In this document: in pieces, positions 16,955 through 25,613 of the stretch
Numbering within the stretch: position 1 is the stretch's first letter
Layout of the letters: each line of letters opens with the position of its first letter
Assembly: GCF_031846185.1 (NCBI RefSeq)
Contig: NZ_JAVRIF010000001.1
Span: forward strand, 682,001 to 746,000
Reading direction: 5' to 3'
DNA length: 64,000 nt
Source of the DNA: Thalassotalea_H castellviae
Lineage (GTDB): Bacteria; Pseudomonadota; Gammaproteobacteria; Enterobacterales; Alteromonadaceae
Position numbers and translations under genes: made by a program
The notes under the pieces: generated by a model
Database searches by the model: none
What the model was told of the DNA's origin: nothing
What the model saw: only the letters and a program-made list of their open reading frames with translations

Positions 16955-18811
16955 TTATTTGCTTGTCTTGAGTTTAGGGTTTGCCGGATAAAACTTCTCA
17001 GGCAATTTATTTATATGTTCAAAAAAACGGGTATCTTTATAAGGTAATTTCATAAACCCCGAAATCCCTTGACCATTGATAGTCGGTAAAAGTTGCAATA
17101 TTTCAGCTAAACACTGCCTAAACTCTTGCTCTTTATCATGGTTTAACAACATTAAGTAACTGTGAATTTTTAAATGGGTTGGTAACACTTCAAAAATAAT
17201 ACAGCCGGTATGATGAATTGAGTTTAACCGCGTTAACACCGTCATAATTTCATCCGGTAAATATAAATATTCATCAGGGTCTTTACCGTCTTCAAAATAT
17301 GAGTGCAATTTGGTGATGTCGTCAACTTCTGGTACATCACTGATATCAAAGTGTATTTTTTGTCCCGGCGTAACTGAGAAAGGTGCGTTTTCATCTTCAC
17401 GCTCAACATGTAACGTATTCCGAGCATTAAACAAACAACTTTTGAAAACACCAACGCGAAAAATACCTTGTGCGAGTCGGATCATATTATTTACAGCACT
17501 TTGAAAAGATGTTTTTAACGATTGATCAAACATGGTTAAATTCGAATCAATATAAACCCCTTCTTTTTCCCATCGAATCGCTAAGCCACCAACAACAGGG
17601 AAGTTACCTAAACGACTAACCGCAGCCACAAAAGCTTTTTCGGTATCTCCCATTCCCATTAAGTAGTTTTTGTAATATTTTTCTAACTGAGCATCATCAA
17701 TATCAGATAACGAGTCGCTGTCGCTCTCTTCGCGTAAAAACGATTTTCGAGAGCCATAAACAACCGTATCTATTTCTTGTGTTGACGCTTTGATCCACAC
17801 AGGTATTAAAGGTTTAATCTCAGGTGTCGTTGGTGTACTTGCTAACACTGTATTTTTTAGTAGCTTTAAATGATTAAAAAAATAATCGCCTGCTTGGTTT
17901 CTTTGTTGAGGATCATCACTGAGCATAGCTTCAATGATTTTAGCTAAAACTTTAGGTAACCCAAGGGAGCAAGGGGTTATTACATTGTGTCCGTAGCGGC
18001 ATGATTGTCCTGAAGCCAAGGCGTATAAAGTGGCGGCTAATCCTTGCTCATCAAAACGAGGAGAGGATAAATTGCCATTGATTTGTTCCGGCCCGATAAA
18101 GTAAACATCGCCTAAGCGTGCATTAGAATTTTGTAAATCACTGCTCATCAAATCCATAACATTATTGGATGTGGTATTGCCGTGAATATCAAGTTGTGCG
18201 GTGACTGCAGAGCCCCAATCAACCAAGTAAACTTGCTGACTTTCCTCATGAAAAACCACATTCGACGGTTTTATATCACCGTGTACATAAGGCTTACCAT
18301 TTTGATGCAAAGAAGTATCGCGTAAATACACTAAAATATCAGCCAATTGCAAGGCTATATGAACAATTAACTCAGGAGGCAATGGCCCGTGTAAATGAGA
18401 ATATTGCTCGAGGTTAATACCTGGTGCTCGCTCCATATGCACGATGGATTGACGTTTAATTTTATAATATTCGATGATTTTTGGAATTTTAGGGTGGGCT
18501 AATTGAGCTTGAATTTCCGCTTCTTCCGCAAGCCTATCTTGAACATGCTGAGGTAAATTAATACGAGAAAATTTAAATACTTGTGCTAAGCCAGTGCTGT
18601 TTATCCCACCAAAAACAAAGCCAAAAGCTCCTTTACCGATAAGAGATATTTCTGAATAGCCTAATAGTTTCAACTGTTGCTGACATAAATCCACCCACTC
18701 TTTCAGTTTCGTGGCATCTTTATGGCTCAATAAATAAATTGATTGTTCTTCAGCAATGTAAAAATGTTGAAGTTTATGCTTGCCCACAACTAAACCTTTG
18801 CTTTTTTTCAT
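16955..18811 (-). CDS. Eukaryotic-type serine/threonine protein kinase with unknown C-terminal region
   Basis: The 618-residue protein has a kinase domain at about 50-310. Visible residues are the glycine loop GKGAFGFVFGG (59-69), Lys80, Glu98, the catalytic loop VHGDIKPSN (Asp179, Lys181, Asn184; HGD in place of HRD) and DWG (Asp198; Trp in place of Phe). A GPEQ block replaces APE. All catalytic residues are present, so it is probably active. Residues about 330-618 match no domain I recognise. No membrane helix or PASTA repeats are seen, so it is cytoplasmic. No phosphatase or FHA gene lies beside it. Confidence 0.85.
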   Translation of the reverse strand: MKKSKGLVVGKHKLQHFYIAEEQSIYLLSHKDATKLKEWVDLCQQQLKLLGYSEISLIGKGAFGFVFGGINSTGLAQVFKFSRINLPQHVQDRLAEEAEIQAQLAHPKIPKIIEYYKIKRQSIVHMERAPGINLEQYSHLHGPLPPELIVHIALQLADILVYLRDTSLHQNGKPYVHGDIKPSNVVFHEESQQVYLVDWGSAVTAQLDIHGNTTSNNVMDLMSSDLQNSNARLGDVYFIGPEQINGNLSSPRFDEQGLAATLYALASGQSCRYGHNVITPCSLGLPKVLAKIIEAMLSDDPQQRNQAGDYFFNHLKLLKNTVLASTPTTPEIKPLIPVWIKASTQEIDTVVYGSRKSFLREESDSDSLSDIDDAQLEKYYKNYLMGMGDTEKAFVAAVSRLGNFPVVGGLAIRWEKEGVYIDSNLTMFDQSLKTSFQSAVNNMIRLAQGIFRVGVFKSCLFNARNTLHVEREDENAPFSVTPGQKIHFDISDVPEVDDITKLHSYFEDGKDPDEYLYLPDEIMTVLTRLNSIHHTGCIIFEVLPTHLKIHSYLMLLNHDKEQEFRQCLAEILQLLPTINGQGISGFMKLPYKDTRFFEHINKLPEKFYPANPKLKTSK

Positions 18812-18869
18812 CGCGAATATTTTGTCATAAAAAGGTCATATAGCTTAGCTATGATGAACATGCTTAATT

Positions 18870-18960
18870 TATACTCGTTGTAAATAATATCTCTCCCCAG
18901 AGATTTTTTAGATGTAGTTTATGCCTTAGCGTTAACTTGTTAACACTAAGGCATTTTTTT
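18870..18960 (+). ncRNA. Candidate small transcript ending in tandem terminators, + strand
   Basis: Between two minus-strand genes (start of the kinase gene and end of the symporter gene), + strand hairpins occur in series. The first is ATCTCT-CCCC-AGAGAT (18889-18904) followed by five T. The second is the strong terminator at 18921-18960. A TATACT -10-like element lies at 18870-18875, but no good -35 is seen. The C-rich loop resembles that of the candidate RNA at 3660. The promoter is weak, so this is less certain. Confidence 0.3.
18921..18960 (+). terminator. Strong Rho-independent terminator on + strand
   Basis: The arms ATGCCTTAG-c-GTTAA (18921-18935) and TTAAC-a-CTAAGGCAT (18940-18954) pair with one mismatch and are followed by seven T (18954-18960). 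On the minus strand no T-run follows the stem, so it does not end the symporter transcript. Confidence 0.8.
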
Positions 18961-18964
18961 ATCT

Positions 18965-20347
18965 TTAAGATAATAATAATAAATAACAGCTGCCCGCCAC
19001 GATACAAGAAACAATAAAGCTTAAAATCGCGCCTTCTTTTACCATATCTTGAATAGTAATTTCACCTGTACCATACGCGATGGCATTCGGAGCCGTTGCC
19101 ACAGGAAGCATGAAAGCACAACTTGCACACATAGCCGCAGGGATCATGAAAACACTAGGCTCGTAACCAGAAGCAACAGCTGCAACAGCTAAAATAGGCA
19201 TCAATAACGTAGCGGTTGCGGTATTACTAGTAATTTCTGTTAAGTAAGTTACCACTAAACAGATAGTTAAAATCATTAAAATGGCTGGTAAGTTCGCTAA
19301 AGACGTTAACCAATCGCCTAAAATCGTACTAAGCCCAGACGCAACAAACCCTTTTGCAATTGCAATACCGCCAGCAAATAACAACAACATTCCCCATGGG
19401 ATATCTTTCGCTGATTCCCAATCTAAGATCCTTGAACCTTTACCATTTGGGATCAAAAACATGATCACAACAGCCAAAAGAGCTACAGTACTATCGCCAG
19501 CTATCTCAACACCAAATAAACCACTCCAACCACCAAATGGTTCTCCACGGGTTACCCATGCTAAGGCCGTTAAACCAAACACCCAAAGCGTTCTACTTTC
19601 TTCTTTTCGCCAAGCGCCTAATTCAGGCAATTCAATTTTATGCTCTAAGGTAATATTGCGTGTTAGCCATAAAGCCATAATAGGTAAAACAATCAGCACT
19701 ATAGGAATACCAATTTTCATCCAACTTAAAAAGCCAAACTCTTGACCTGTATGCTCTTCATAAATCCCCATAAAAATAACATTTGGTGGTGTACCAATAG
19801 GAGTGCCTATCCCACCAACACTTGCCGCATAAGCAATACCTAAAATTAAAGCAACTTTTAACTGAGGGTTATTTACGTGCGTTAAAATGGCAAGCGCAAT
19901 GGGTAGCATAATAAGCGTTGTTGCGGTATTAGAAATCCACATACTTAAAATGCCCGTTGCTAACATAAACCCTAACACTAAACGTTTTGCACTACTGACT
20001 CCAACAAGCTTAACCATATAGACAGCAAGCCGATGATGCGTGCCACTTTTTTCAATTGCTTTGGAGAGCATAAAAGCTCCCATCAACAAAAGGATAACGT
20101 GGCTACCTAAAGAGGAAGCGACGGTTTTATGATCAACGATGCCAAATAAAGGTAATAATGCAAAAGGCACCAGTGACGTTGCTGGAATAGGAATAGCTTC
20201 TGTTACCCACCATATAACCGTTAATAATGTAATAGCAGCTGCAATAGCCGGTTTATCTGCAAGCCCAAGTTGCAATAAAATAAAATAACTACACACAGCA
20301 ATGAGAGGTGCTGCAACAATCATTAATGATTTATTAATTTTCAACAT
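18965..20347 (-). CDS. DASS family sodium:dicarboxylate symporter (SLC13 type)
   Basis: The 460-residue inner-membrane transporter has about 11-12 hydrophobic helices. The family signatures are clear: ITLLTVIWWVTEAIPIPATSL near the N-terminus, SNTATTLIMLPIA and TSNTATATLLMPI (the two SNT motifs that bind Na+ and carboxylate), and the final MLPVATAPNAIAYGTG. It should import C4-dicarboxylates or similar with Na+; the exact substrate is not readable. nagZ lies one base upstream, so the two genes are probably co-transcribed. Confidence 0.9.
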   Translation of the reverse strand: MLKINKSLMIVAAPLIAVCSYFILLQLGLADKPAIAAAITLLTVIWWVTEAIPIPATSLVPFALLPLFGIVDHKTVASSLGSHVILLLMGAFMLSKAIEKSGTHHRLAVYMVKLVGVSSAKRLVLGFMLATGILSMWISNTATTLIMLPIALAILTHVNNPQLKVALILGIAYAASVGGIGTPIGTPPNVIFMGIYEEHTGQEFGFLSWMKIGIPIVLIVLPIMALWLTRNITLEHKIELPELGAWRKEESRTLWVFGLTALAWVTRGEPFGGWSGLFGVEIAGDSTVALLAVVIMFLIPNGKGSRILDWESAKDIPWGMLLLFAGGIAIAKGFVASGLSTILGDWLTSLANLPAILMILTICLVVTYLTEITSNTATATLLMPILAVAAVASGYEPSVFMIPAAMCASCAFMLPVATAPNAIAYGTGEITIQDMVKEGAILSFIVSCIVAGSCYLLLLS

Positions 20348-20348
20348 A

Positions 20349-21374
20349 CTATTTTTCTCGCATCAATAATTGCTGATTACGTTGAGATAACTCTTGCCAC
20401 ATAGGTTGCTGCTGCATTGCCTGCCATGAGAAATCAGAAGTTTTTAACATCTGAGCAATTCTTTTTTCACTTGCCACATTATGGATTAATCGAGCATTAT
20501 CAATAACATTTATCAAGGCCTGACGATTATTACATAATAACAACATGTCGCAGCCTGCCTCTTGTGCCGCTTCAGACCGTTCAACATAGCCTCCGATTGA
20601 ACCCGCTGCCTCCATTGACAAGTCATCACTAAATATCACGCCGTTGAACTTGAGTTGATTTCGTAGAATATCTTGTAACCATATACGCGAAAAACCGACT
20701 GATTTATTATCAACATCAGGGTAAATAACATGAGCTGGCATTAAAGCGTCAACATTGTTTGAGGCAATCAATTGTTGAAAAGGAATTAAGTCTTGGCAAG
20801 TGATCTCAGCTAAACTGCGATTATCTATCGGCAAATTTACATGCGAATCTGCTTGAACACTGCCATGACCAGGAAAATGTTTACCCGTAGCTTTCATGCC
20901 AACTGAATGCATTCCTTCAATGAACGATTGTGCTAATGGTGTGACTATTTCAGGTTGACGATGAAAACTGCGTTGTCCAATGACTTCACTAATACCATTG
21001 ATGTCGAGCACTGGTGCAAAACTAATATCAATACCAACGGCTTGAACTTCTAACGCCATTAGCGCGCCACTTTGTTGCGCAAATTGCTGTGCTTTTTTGA
21101 TGTCTTGATCGGCATATTCAATTAACTTACCCATAGCAGGAATAATAGAAAAGCCGTCACGAAATCGTTGTACTCTGCCCCCTTCGTGATCTACTGCAAT
21201 TAATAAAGGCTTTTTGGCAGCCGCTCTAATATTTTTAACTAATTCAGTTAGTTGCTCAGGAGATTGGAAGTTACGTGTAAATAAAATTAAGCCACCGATA
21301 AGAGGGTGACTCAGCAGTTCTTTATCTTCTTCAGTTAGTGACGTGCCAAGCACGTCCATCATGATAGGACCCAT
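20349..21374 (-). CDS. nagZ: Beta-N-acetylhexosaminidase NagZ
   Basis: The 341-residue cytoplasmic GH3 enzyme removes N-acetylglucosamine from anhydromuropeptides during peptidoglycan recycling. The single-domain length, the block KHFPGHGSVQADSHVNLP with the Asp176/His178 dyad, and the nucleophile in IFSDDLSMEAAG (Asp250 or Asp251) are typical of NagZ. Spacing to the downstream symporter gene is one base. No other recycling gene is adjacent. Confidence 0.95.
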   Translation of the reverse strand: MGPIMMDVLGTSLTEEDKELLSHPLIGGLILFTRNFQSPEQLTELVKNIRAAAKKPLLIAVDHEGGRVQRFRDGFSIIPAMGKLIEYADQDIKKAQQFAQQSGALMALEVQAVGIDISFAPVLDINGISEVIGQRSFHRQPEIVTPLAQSFIEGMHSVGMKATGKHFPGHGSVQADSHVNLPIDNRSLAEITCQDLIPFQQLIASNNVDALMPAHVIYPDVDNKSVGFSRIWLQDILRNQLKFNGVIFSDDLSMEAAGSIGGYVERSEAAQEAGCDMLLLCNNRQALINVIDNARLIHNVASEKRIAQMLKTSDFSWQAMQQQPMWQELSQRNQQLLMREK

Positions 21375-21503
21375 AAAAACGATTCATATTTTTTTGTTAT
21401 TTTATAGGAAGTAACTCTACCCAATTAAGCTTAAATAACATAGTGATGATTGAATAATTTATCGTTTTAACTTTTTAAAGCCAAAAATGAGTTATAGCAT
21501 GTA

Positions 21504-22127
21504 TTAGTCTAAAGGAGCGCCAACTCCAGAAGCGACAAACGGGATCACTTTACGAATTACATCAGCAATATCAACATCTTGTTCGAAATCATTCTTGGCA
21601 ATATCCATTAACGCATCACTTGATGACATGGTAAAAATAACCGTTCCCATGGTGAAATGTAATCGCCAAAAAATATCTTCCGCAGAAAGTTCGGGATAAG
21701 CGCGTTGAACTGCCGTCACAAAGTTAGTAATGACTTCTGGGTATTGCGTGGTTAAAAACCAGCGTAAAAAACCTTGGCTATCAGTATATCCACGACCAAG
21801 TAATTGTAAAAAATTACTCGTACCATTTTCTCTAAACACATTTAAAGATAATAAAGGTTCAATAAACGCCGAAAACACTTCATGTAATGTAGGTTTAGTT
21901 TCTTGTTGGCAAATAACGAGTAAAGAGGCTTGTAAATTTGGAGATAGTTCGTTCATATAACGAGACATCACCGCTTTAATCAACTCTTTTTTAGAGCCAA
22001 AATGGTAATTAACGGCTGCTAAATTGACTTCCGCTAGACTGGTAATTTCACGTAATGATGTACCGTTAAAGCCTTTATCAGCGAACAAACTCTCAGCTGC
22101 ATCCAGTATTTTATTTTTAGTGCTCAT
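21504..22127 (-). CDS. psrA: TetR family regulator, PsrA-like
   Basis: The 207-residue protein has an N-terminal TetR helix-turn-helix (residues 5-50, with SLREITSLAEVNLAAVNYHFGSKKELI). Its C-terminal ligand domain, with FWRLHFTMGTVIFTMSSSDAL, closely follows the PsrA type as I remember it. PsrA represses fatty acid beta-oxidation genes and itself, and releases DNA on binding long-chain fatty acids or acyl-CoA. A PsrA-type AAAC-N4-GTTT site stands 45 bp upstream of its own start. No beta-oxidation gene lies in the window, so the regulon is elsewhere. The family call is firm; the symbol is by resemblance. Confidence 0.7.
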   Translation of the reverse strand: MSTKNKILDAAESLFADKGFNGTSLREITSLAEVNLAAVNYHFGSKKELIKAVMSRYMNELSPNLQASLLVICQQETKPTLHEVFSAFIEPLLSLNVFRENGTSNFLQLLGRGYTDSQGFLRWFLTTQYPEVITNFVTAVQRAYPELSAEDIFWRLHFTMGTVIFTMSSSDALMDIAKNDFEQDVDIADVIRKVIPFVASGVGAPLD

Positions 22128-22171
22128 AGGTCATTACTGCCAGTTCATTTCTTGATTTATATTGACAGTTT

Positions 22172-22183
22172 AAACAAGCGTTT
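22172..22183. promoter_or_regulatory. PsrA-type operator upstream of the psrA-like gene
   Basis: The inverted repeat AAAC-AAGC-GTTT fits the described PsrA motif, CAAAC-N2-4-GTTTG type. It lies in the promoter region of the TetR gene at 22127, which suggests autoregulation. Confidence 0.5.
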
Positions 22184-22403
22184 TAAATAACGCAACTAGG
22201 TTAAATCAACAATAAAAATTCAGGTAATACGAACCAAGGGTTTACAAGAAGAAGGTTTGAACGACACGAGCTGATAAAAAACAAATGGCGTTTTAACAGA
22301 TAATAAAACGCCATCATTGATTCATTTAAGGTTTTTGAGTGCATGAAAAGTGAAAATCTACCAACGCTTAACTGATTTAAGTTGTTTTTTGCTGTTTGCT
22401 AAT

Positions 22404-23369
22404 TCAGCCTTGTTTAGGGTGTAATGAAACTTTATTTCGTCCGTTTTCTTTTGAACGATATAAAGCCGCATCAGCGCATTCAATCCAAGCTTCGTAATTA
22501 TTGATACTTTCATCGATTTCTGCAACACCTAGACTAATCGTATATTTCAGATCAATATCATTATACTTGACCACTGAATTTTCAATTTCCCTTCTCAGTC
22601 TTTCAGCAAATACTTGCGCATTTTCTAGGGTAGTATCGGCGAGTAACACCGCAAACTCCTCGCCACCATAACGCCCAGATATATCGGTTTCTCTAACATG
22701 ATATCTAATTTTTTCAGAAATATGGCGAATGACTTCATCACCAAGCACATGACCGTATGTATCATTTACATTTTTAAACTTATCAATATCGATCATGACT
22801 AAACAGCTTGGATTCGCACTACGTTGCCAGCGTTTAAATTCGCTTTTTAAACAACTTTCCCAATGCATGCGATTAAACAGTTGCGTTAAACCATCCGTTT
22901 GACTTAATACCTCTAATTCACTATTTGCCTGCTCTAAATCTTTTTTATGTGTGGCGTTATCAGTTACATCATAAACAATTAAACATAAATGGGTAACTTC
23001 ACCCGTAGATGACATTAAAGGAATAAATGTTGTGTTCTGGTACATATAGTCAGCGGTACCTGTGATAGGCCGATAATTCTGAAATTTAAAAAGATATGGC
23101 CGCTGTTCCCATATAGTAAACGCTTTATTTTTTAGCATGAAAACAGATTCAGATTTTCTCACAAACCATTCTTTGGGAATTTCAGGAAACAGCTCAAACA
23201 ACGCCTTACCTTTCACTTCTCTTGGAAGCAAGCCGCTATGATTTTCCATAAAACCATTCCAAATTTGAATGTTATATTGCCGATCTAAAACAACTAACCC
23301 AACATCTATGGTGTGGAGCATTTCCATCAACCAATGCATTTCATTCATTTGTTCTGTTTCTAACGACAT
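22404..23369 (-). CDS. PAS-GGDEF diguanylate cyclase
   Basis: The 321-residue cytoplasmic protein has a PAS domain at about 12-140 (DVGLVVLDRQYNIQIWNGFME) and a GGDEF domain at about 150-318. The active motif is RYGGEEF near residue 235. RETD five residues before it matches the RxxD product-inhibition site. It should make c-di-GMP. It lies three bases after the REC-CheC gene, so the pair probably forms one signalling unit: the response regulator first, the cyclase second. Confidence 0.9.
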   Translation of the reverse strand: MSLETEQMNEMHWLMEMLHTIDVGLVVLDRQYNIQIWNGFMENHSGLLPREVKGKALFELFPEIPKEWFVRKSESVFMLKNKAFTIWEQRPYLFKFQNYRPITGTADYMYQNTTFIPLMSSTGEVTHLCLIVYDVTDNATHKKDLEQANSELEVLSQTDGLTQLFNRMHWESCLKSEFKRWQRSANPSCLVMIDIDKFKNVNDTYGHVLGDEVIRHISEKIRYHVRETDISGRYGGEEFAVLLADTTLENAQVFAERLRREIENSVVKYNDIDLKYTISLGVAEIDESINNYEAWIECADAALYRSKENGRNKVSLHPKQG

Positions 23370-23372
23370 AAA

Positions 23373-24458
23373 TTAATCCAGCAAATAAGCAATTTTATTA
23401 TTTAACGTAATCATTGATGCTTCAGTAAACAGCAACAATAAATCACACTTTATTGGATAGTTTTCAATGTTATAACTGATCTCTATCGCTAAAGTTCTTT
23501 TCCATTTTGTCGAATTGGTCGCAATTAATTCAGAAATTTTCCGATGTTGGCCTAATACAACGGGGTGGCCTTGGCTAAACGTCATATCTAGCTGCTCTGA
23601 TACCCCTTTCAAACATGCGCCAATCAGTAAGTTTGCCATATCCATTAACAATTCAAGTTCAGTACTTTCATCAACTTCATATTGATAATTCATTAAAGAA
23701 GCAACGTCTTTAAAACTAGAGTCGTTTAAAATTAACAAGGCTTCTCCTGAAATACCAGCACCGATAAAACCTTGGCATATTCCGGAAGTGCTTTCATGTT
23801 CTTCTACTGCGGACAATGCCATACTTAATTCACTGACTTCAATTAAGTTAACATTGGGAATAGGTAAAACAACAAAAACATCGAGCAACCTAGCGAGTAA
23901 ATCCCCCGCTTGCCCCATAGCAACATTGGCAATTTCTTGATAACAATCTCTTAAGTCTGCATCAAGAACAACAAGCTCAGGCTCTGCTTCTCTTATGACT
24001 TCTGGCGCAACAACAGGCTCTGTCATTGGCGATAAGCTAACTTTTTCTTCTAAAACCGTATTTACCACAGGTTCAAAGGACATTTCTTCATCAGAAAAAA
24101 TACCATAGGCTTTTAAAATATCCGTTAATTTATCCTTATTAACTGGCTTTTTGATAAAGTCTAAAGCCCCCATACTGGTGACTCGTTGATGAGCTTCAGG
24201 TTGAATATCACCCGAAATTACCACGACCATAGTAGGTAAATCTTCTTTAACAATCGCCTCTAATACTTGATAGCCATCCATTTCTGGCATATTTAAATCT
24301 AAAAGCAATACATCGCCTTTTCCTGCTTTAATCAACTCTATTGCTTCACGTCCATTTGTTGCAAAGCTAATATCAACATCCCATCCATCAGGTAGCGATC
24401 GAGCCACCTGTTTACGCGCCATATTCGAATCATCACAAATTAATAAAGGTGTTGACAT
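23373..24458 (-). CDS. Response regulator with C-terminal CheC-like domain
   Basis: The 361-residue protein starts with a receiver domain (about 1-120): acidic pocket CDDSN (Asp9, Asp10), phospho-acceptor Asp54 in LLLDLNMPEMDG, and the late Lys in KKPVNKDKL. After an acidic linker, residues about 175-361 resemble the CheC/CheX/FliY phosphatase family, with two related halves (NVAMGQAGDLLARLL and DMANLLIGACLKGVSEQL). CheC-type domains dephosphorylate receivers, so it may act on itself or a partner; that is inferred. Three bases separate it from the GGDEF gene. Confidence 0.8.
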   Translation of the reverse strand: MSTPLLICDDSNMARKQVARSLPDGWDVDISFATNGREAIELIKAGKGDVLLLDLNMPEMDGYQVLEAIVKEDLPTMVVVISGDIQPEAHQRVTSMGALDFIKKPVNKDKLTDILKAYGIFSDEEMSFEPVVNTVLEEKVSLSPMTEPVVAPEVIREAEPELVVLDADLRDCYQEIANVAMGQAGDLLARLLDVFVVLPIPNVNLIEVSELSMALSAVEEHESTSGICQGFIGAGISGEALLILNDSSFKDVASLMNYQYEVDESTELELLMDMANLLIGACLKGVSEQLDMTFSQGHPVVLGQHRKISELIATNSTKWKRTLAIEISYNIENYPIKCDLLLLFTEASMITLNNKIAYLLD

Positions 24459-24633
24459 AAACTCACTCTAATTTTCTCATTACAAACAACGATGTTTTAG
24501 TAAAAAACACACTCATAATAGTATGTTGTACTTTATAACCATAGATAATAATTAAAAAAAAAACTATTTTATGGCTATTTTTTTTTGCCAAGGTTAAGCT
24601 TTCATTAATTTTCATTATCAATTAGTTTTTCTT

Positions 24634-25257
24634 ATGTTTTTAGCTCGATGTTTAACATTTACATTTTTTAATTTCTTACTTGCATTCACTGTATTAGCGA
24701 ATGGTGTTTCGACGGCAAGTCTCACTGAAACAAATAACTTAGTTATGGCGGGTGAAAAATACATCACCCTTTTAGGCAATCAAGTAACGGTTGGCGAACC
24801 AGCGCCCCCTTTTAAAGTTGTGAACGAGTCTTTTGCTGCTGTCTCGCTTTCAGATTTCACAAATAAAACCCTATTAATTTCTGTGGTTCCCAGTTTAGAT
24901 ACGGGAGTTTGCTCACTGCAAACTAAGCGATTTAATGATGAAGTTTCTAATTTTTCAGATCAAGTTACTATGTTAACCATTAGTAATGATCTTCCCTTTG
25001 CACAAAAACGTTTTTGCAAAAACGAAAAAGTTGAAAATATTAAGGTATTGTCTGACGCGGTTTGGCGTGATTTTGGCAGTCAATATGGCTTATTGATTAA
25101 AGATATGGGGTTATTAACTCGTGCTATTTTTATTATTGATAACCAAGGTAAAGTCGCCTACAAAGAATTAGTTAAAAATATTTCAAATCACCCCAATTAT
25201 GAGCTCGCCTTAACCGAATTGAACAAATTAACCTCAGTCAAAGAGTCACAAGATTAA
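24634..25257 (+). CDS. Thiol peroxidase (Tpx-like) with N-terminal export signal
   Basis: The 207-residue atypical 2-Cys peroxiredoxin of the Tpx family has peroxidatic Cys93 (PSLDTGVCSLQTKRF) and resolving Cys128 (QKRFCKNE), 35 residues apart, close to E. coli Tpx spacing. It carries about 40 extra N-terminal residues, including a hydrophobic segment (about 5-22) that looks like a Sec signal. A periplasmic place of action is therefore likely, unlike most Tpx. It reduces hydroperoxides with a thiol donor. It stands alone. Confidence 0.8.
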   Translation: MFLARCLTFTFFNFLLAFTVLANGVSTASLTETNNLVMAGEKYITLLGNQVTVGEPAPPFKVVNESFAAVSLSDFTNKTLLISVVPSLDTGVCSLQTKRFNDEVSNFSDQVTMLTISNDLPFAQKRFCKNEKVENIKVLSDAVWRDFGSQYGLLIKDMGLLTRAIFIIDNQGKVAYKELVKNISNHPNYELALTELNKLTSVKESQD

Positions 25258-25414
25258 CTCATATCGTCGAATTATGGTAACTCAGTGAGGAAGTTCATGA
25301 AGAGTTTTCTCACAAAAACAATATTTCCCATTAAAAACATATAAAAATTACCTACTAATTTTCAACAACTTACCTTTAAACTTTAAATTAATTCAAAAAT
25401 ATTCGCTTTATTTT

Positions 25415-25442
25415 CTTGAAATTAATTTTCTCGTCCTTATCT
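25415..25442 (+). promoter_or_regulatory. Sigma-32 (heat shock) promoter of the Hsp20 gene
   Basis: CTTGAAA (25415-25421), a 13-bp spacer and CCTTATCT (25435-25442) fit the RpoH consensus CTTGAAA / CCCCATNT, with two changes in the -10. Transcription would begin near 25450 and give a leader of about 165 nt. Together with the leader hairpins this explains the 356-bp gap 25258-25613; the part before 25415 shows nothing else. Confidence 0.65.
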
Positions 25443-25450
25443 ATTTAACT

Positions 25451-25471
25451 GTAGACGCCGATAGGGTCTAC
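25451..25471 (+). other. Leader hairpin of the Hsp20 mRNA
   Basis: The arms GTAGAC (25451-25456) and GTCTAC (25466-25471) pair around a 9-nt loop at the very 5' end of the predicted heat-shock transcript. ROSE-type leaders usually carry such upstream hairpins. Confidence 0.4.
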
Positions 25472-25584
25472 TACTTTAACCGCCTGTTCTTGATGAAAGG
25501 CACATTGATTGTTTAATACACGCAAAATGTTTCGTCGCAGCAGATGCTGGACAATTAACATTGAGTTATTAAACAGATAAACAG

Positions 25585-25609
25585 CATATTGCTAACTAAA
25601 TAGGATATG
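25585..25609 (+). promoter_or_regulatory. ROSE-type RNA thermometer hairpin masking the Hsp20 ribosome site
   Basis: CATATTGCT (25585-25593) pairs with AGGATATG (25602-25609) around an 8-nt loop. CATAT pairs with ATATG; then come a T-G pair, an unpaired G (25591), C-G and T-A. The ribosome site AGGA is fully enclosed eight bases before the ATG. The TTGCT opposite AGGA with an extra G is the hallmark of ROSE thermometers in front of ibpA-type small heat-shock genes. Confidence 0.7.
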
Positions 25610-25613
25610 AATT

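Noticed and set aside
19281..19745. 154-codon + strand ORF
   Set aside because: Antisense to the DASS symporter; no domain and no ribosome site.
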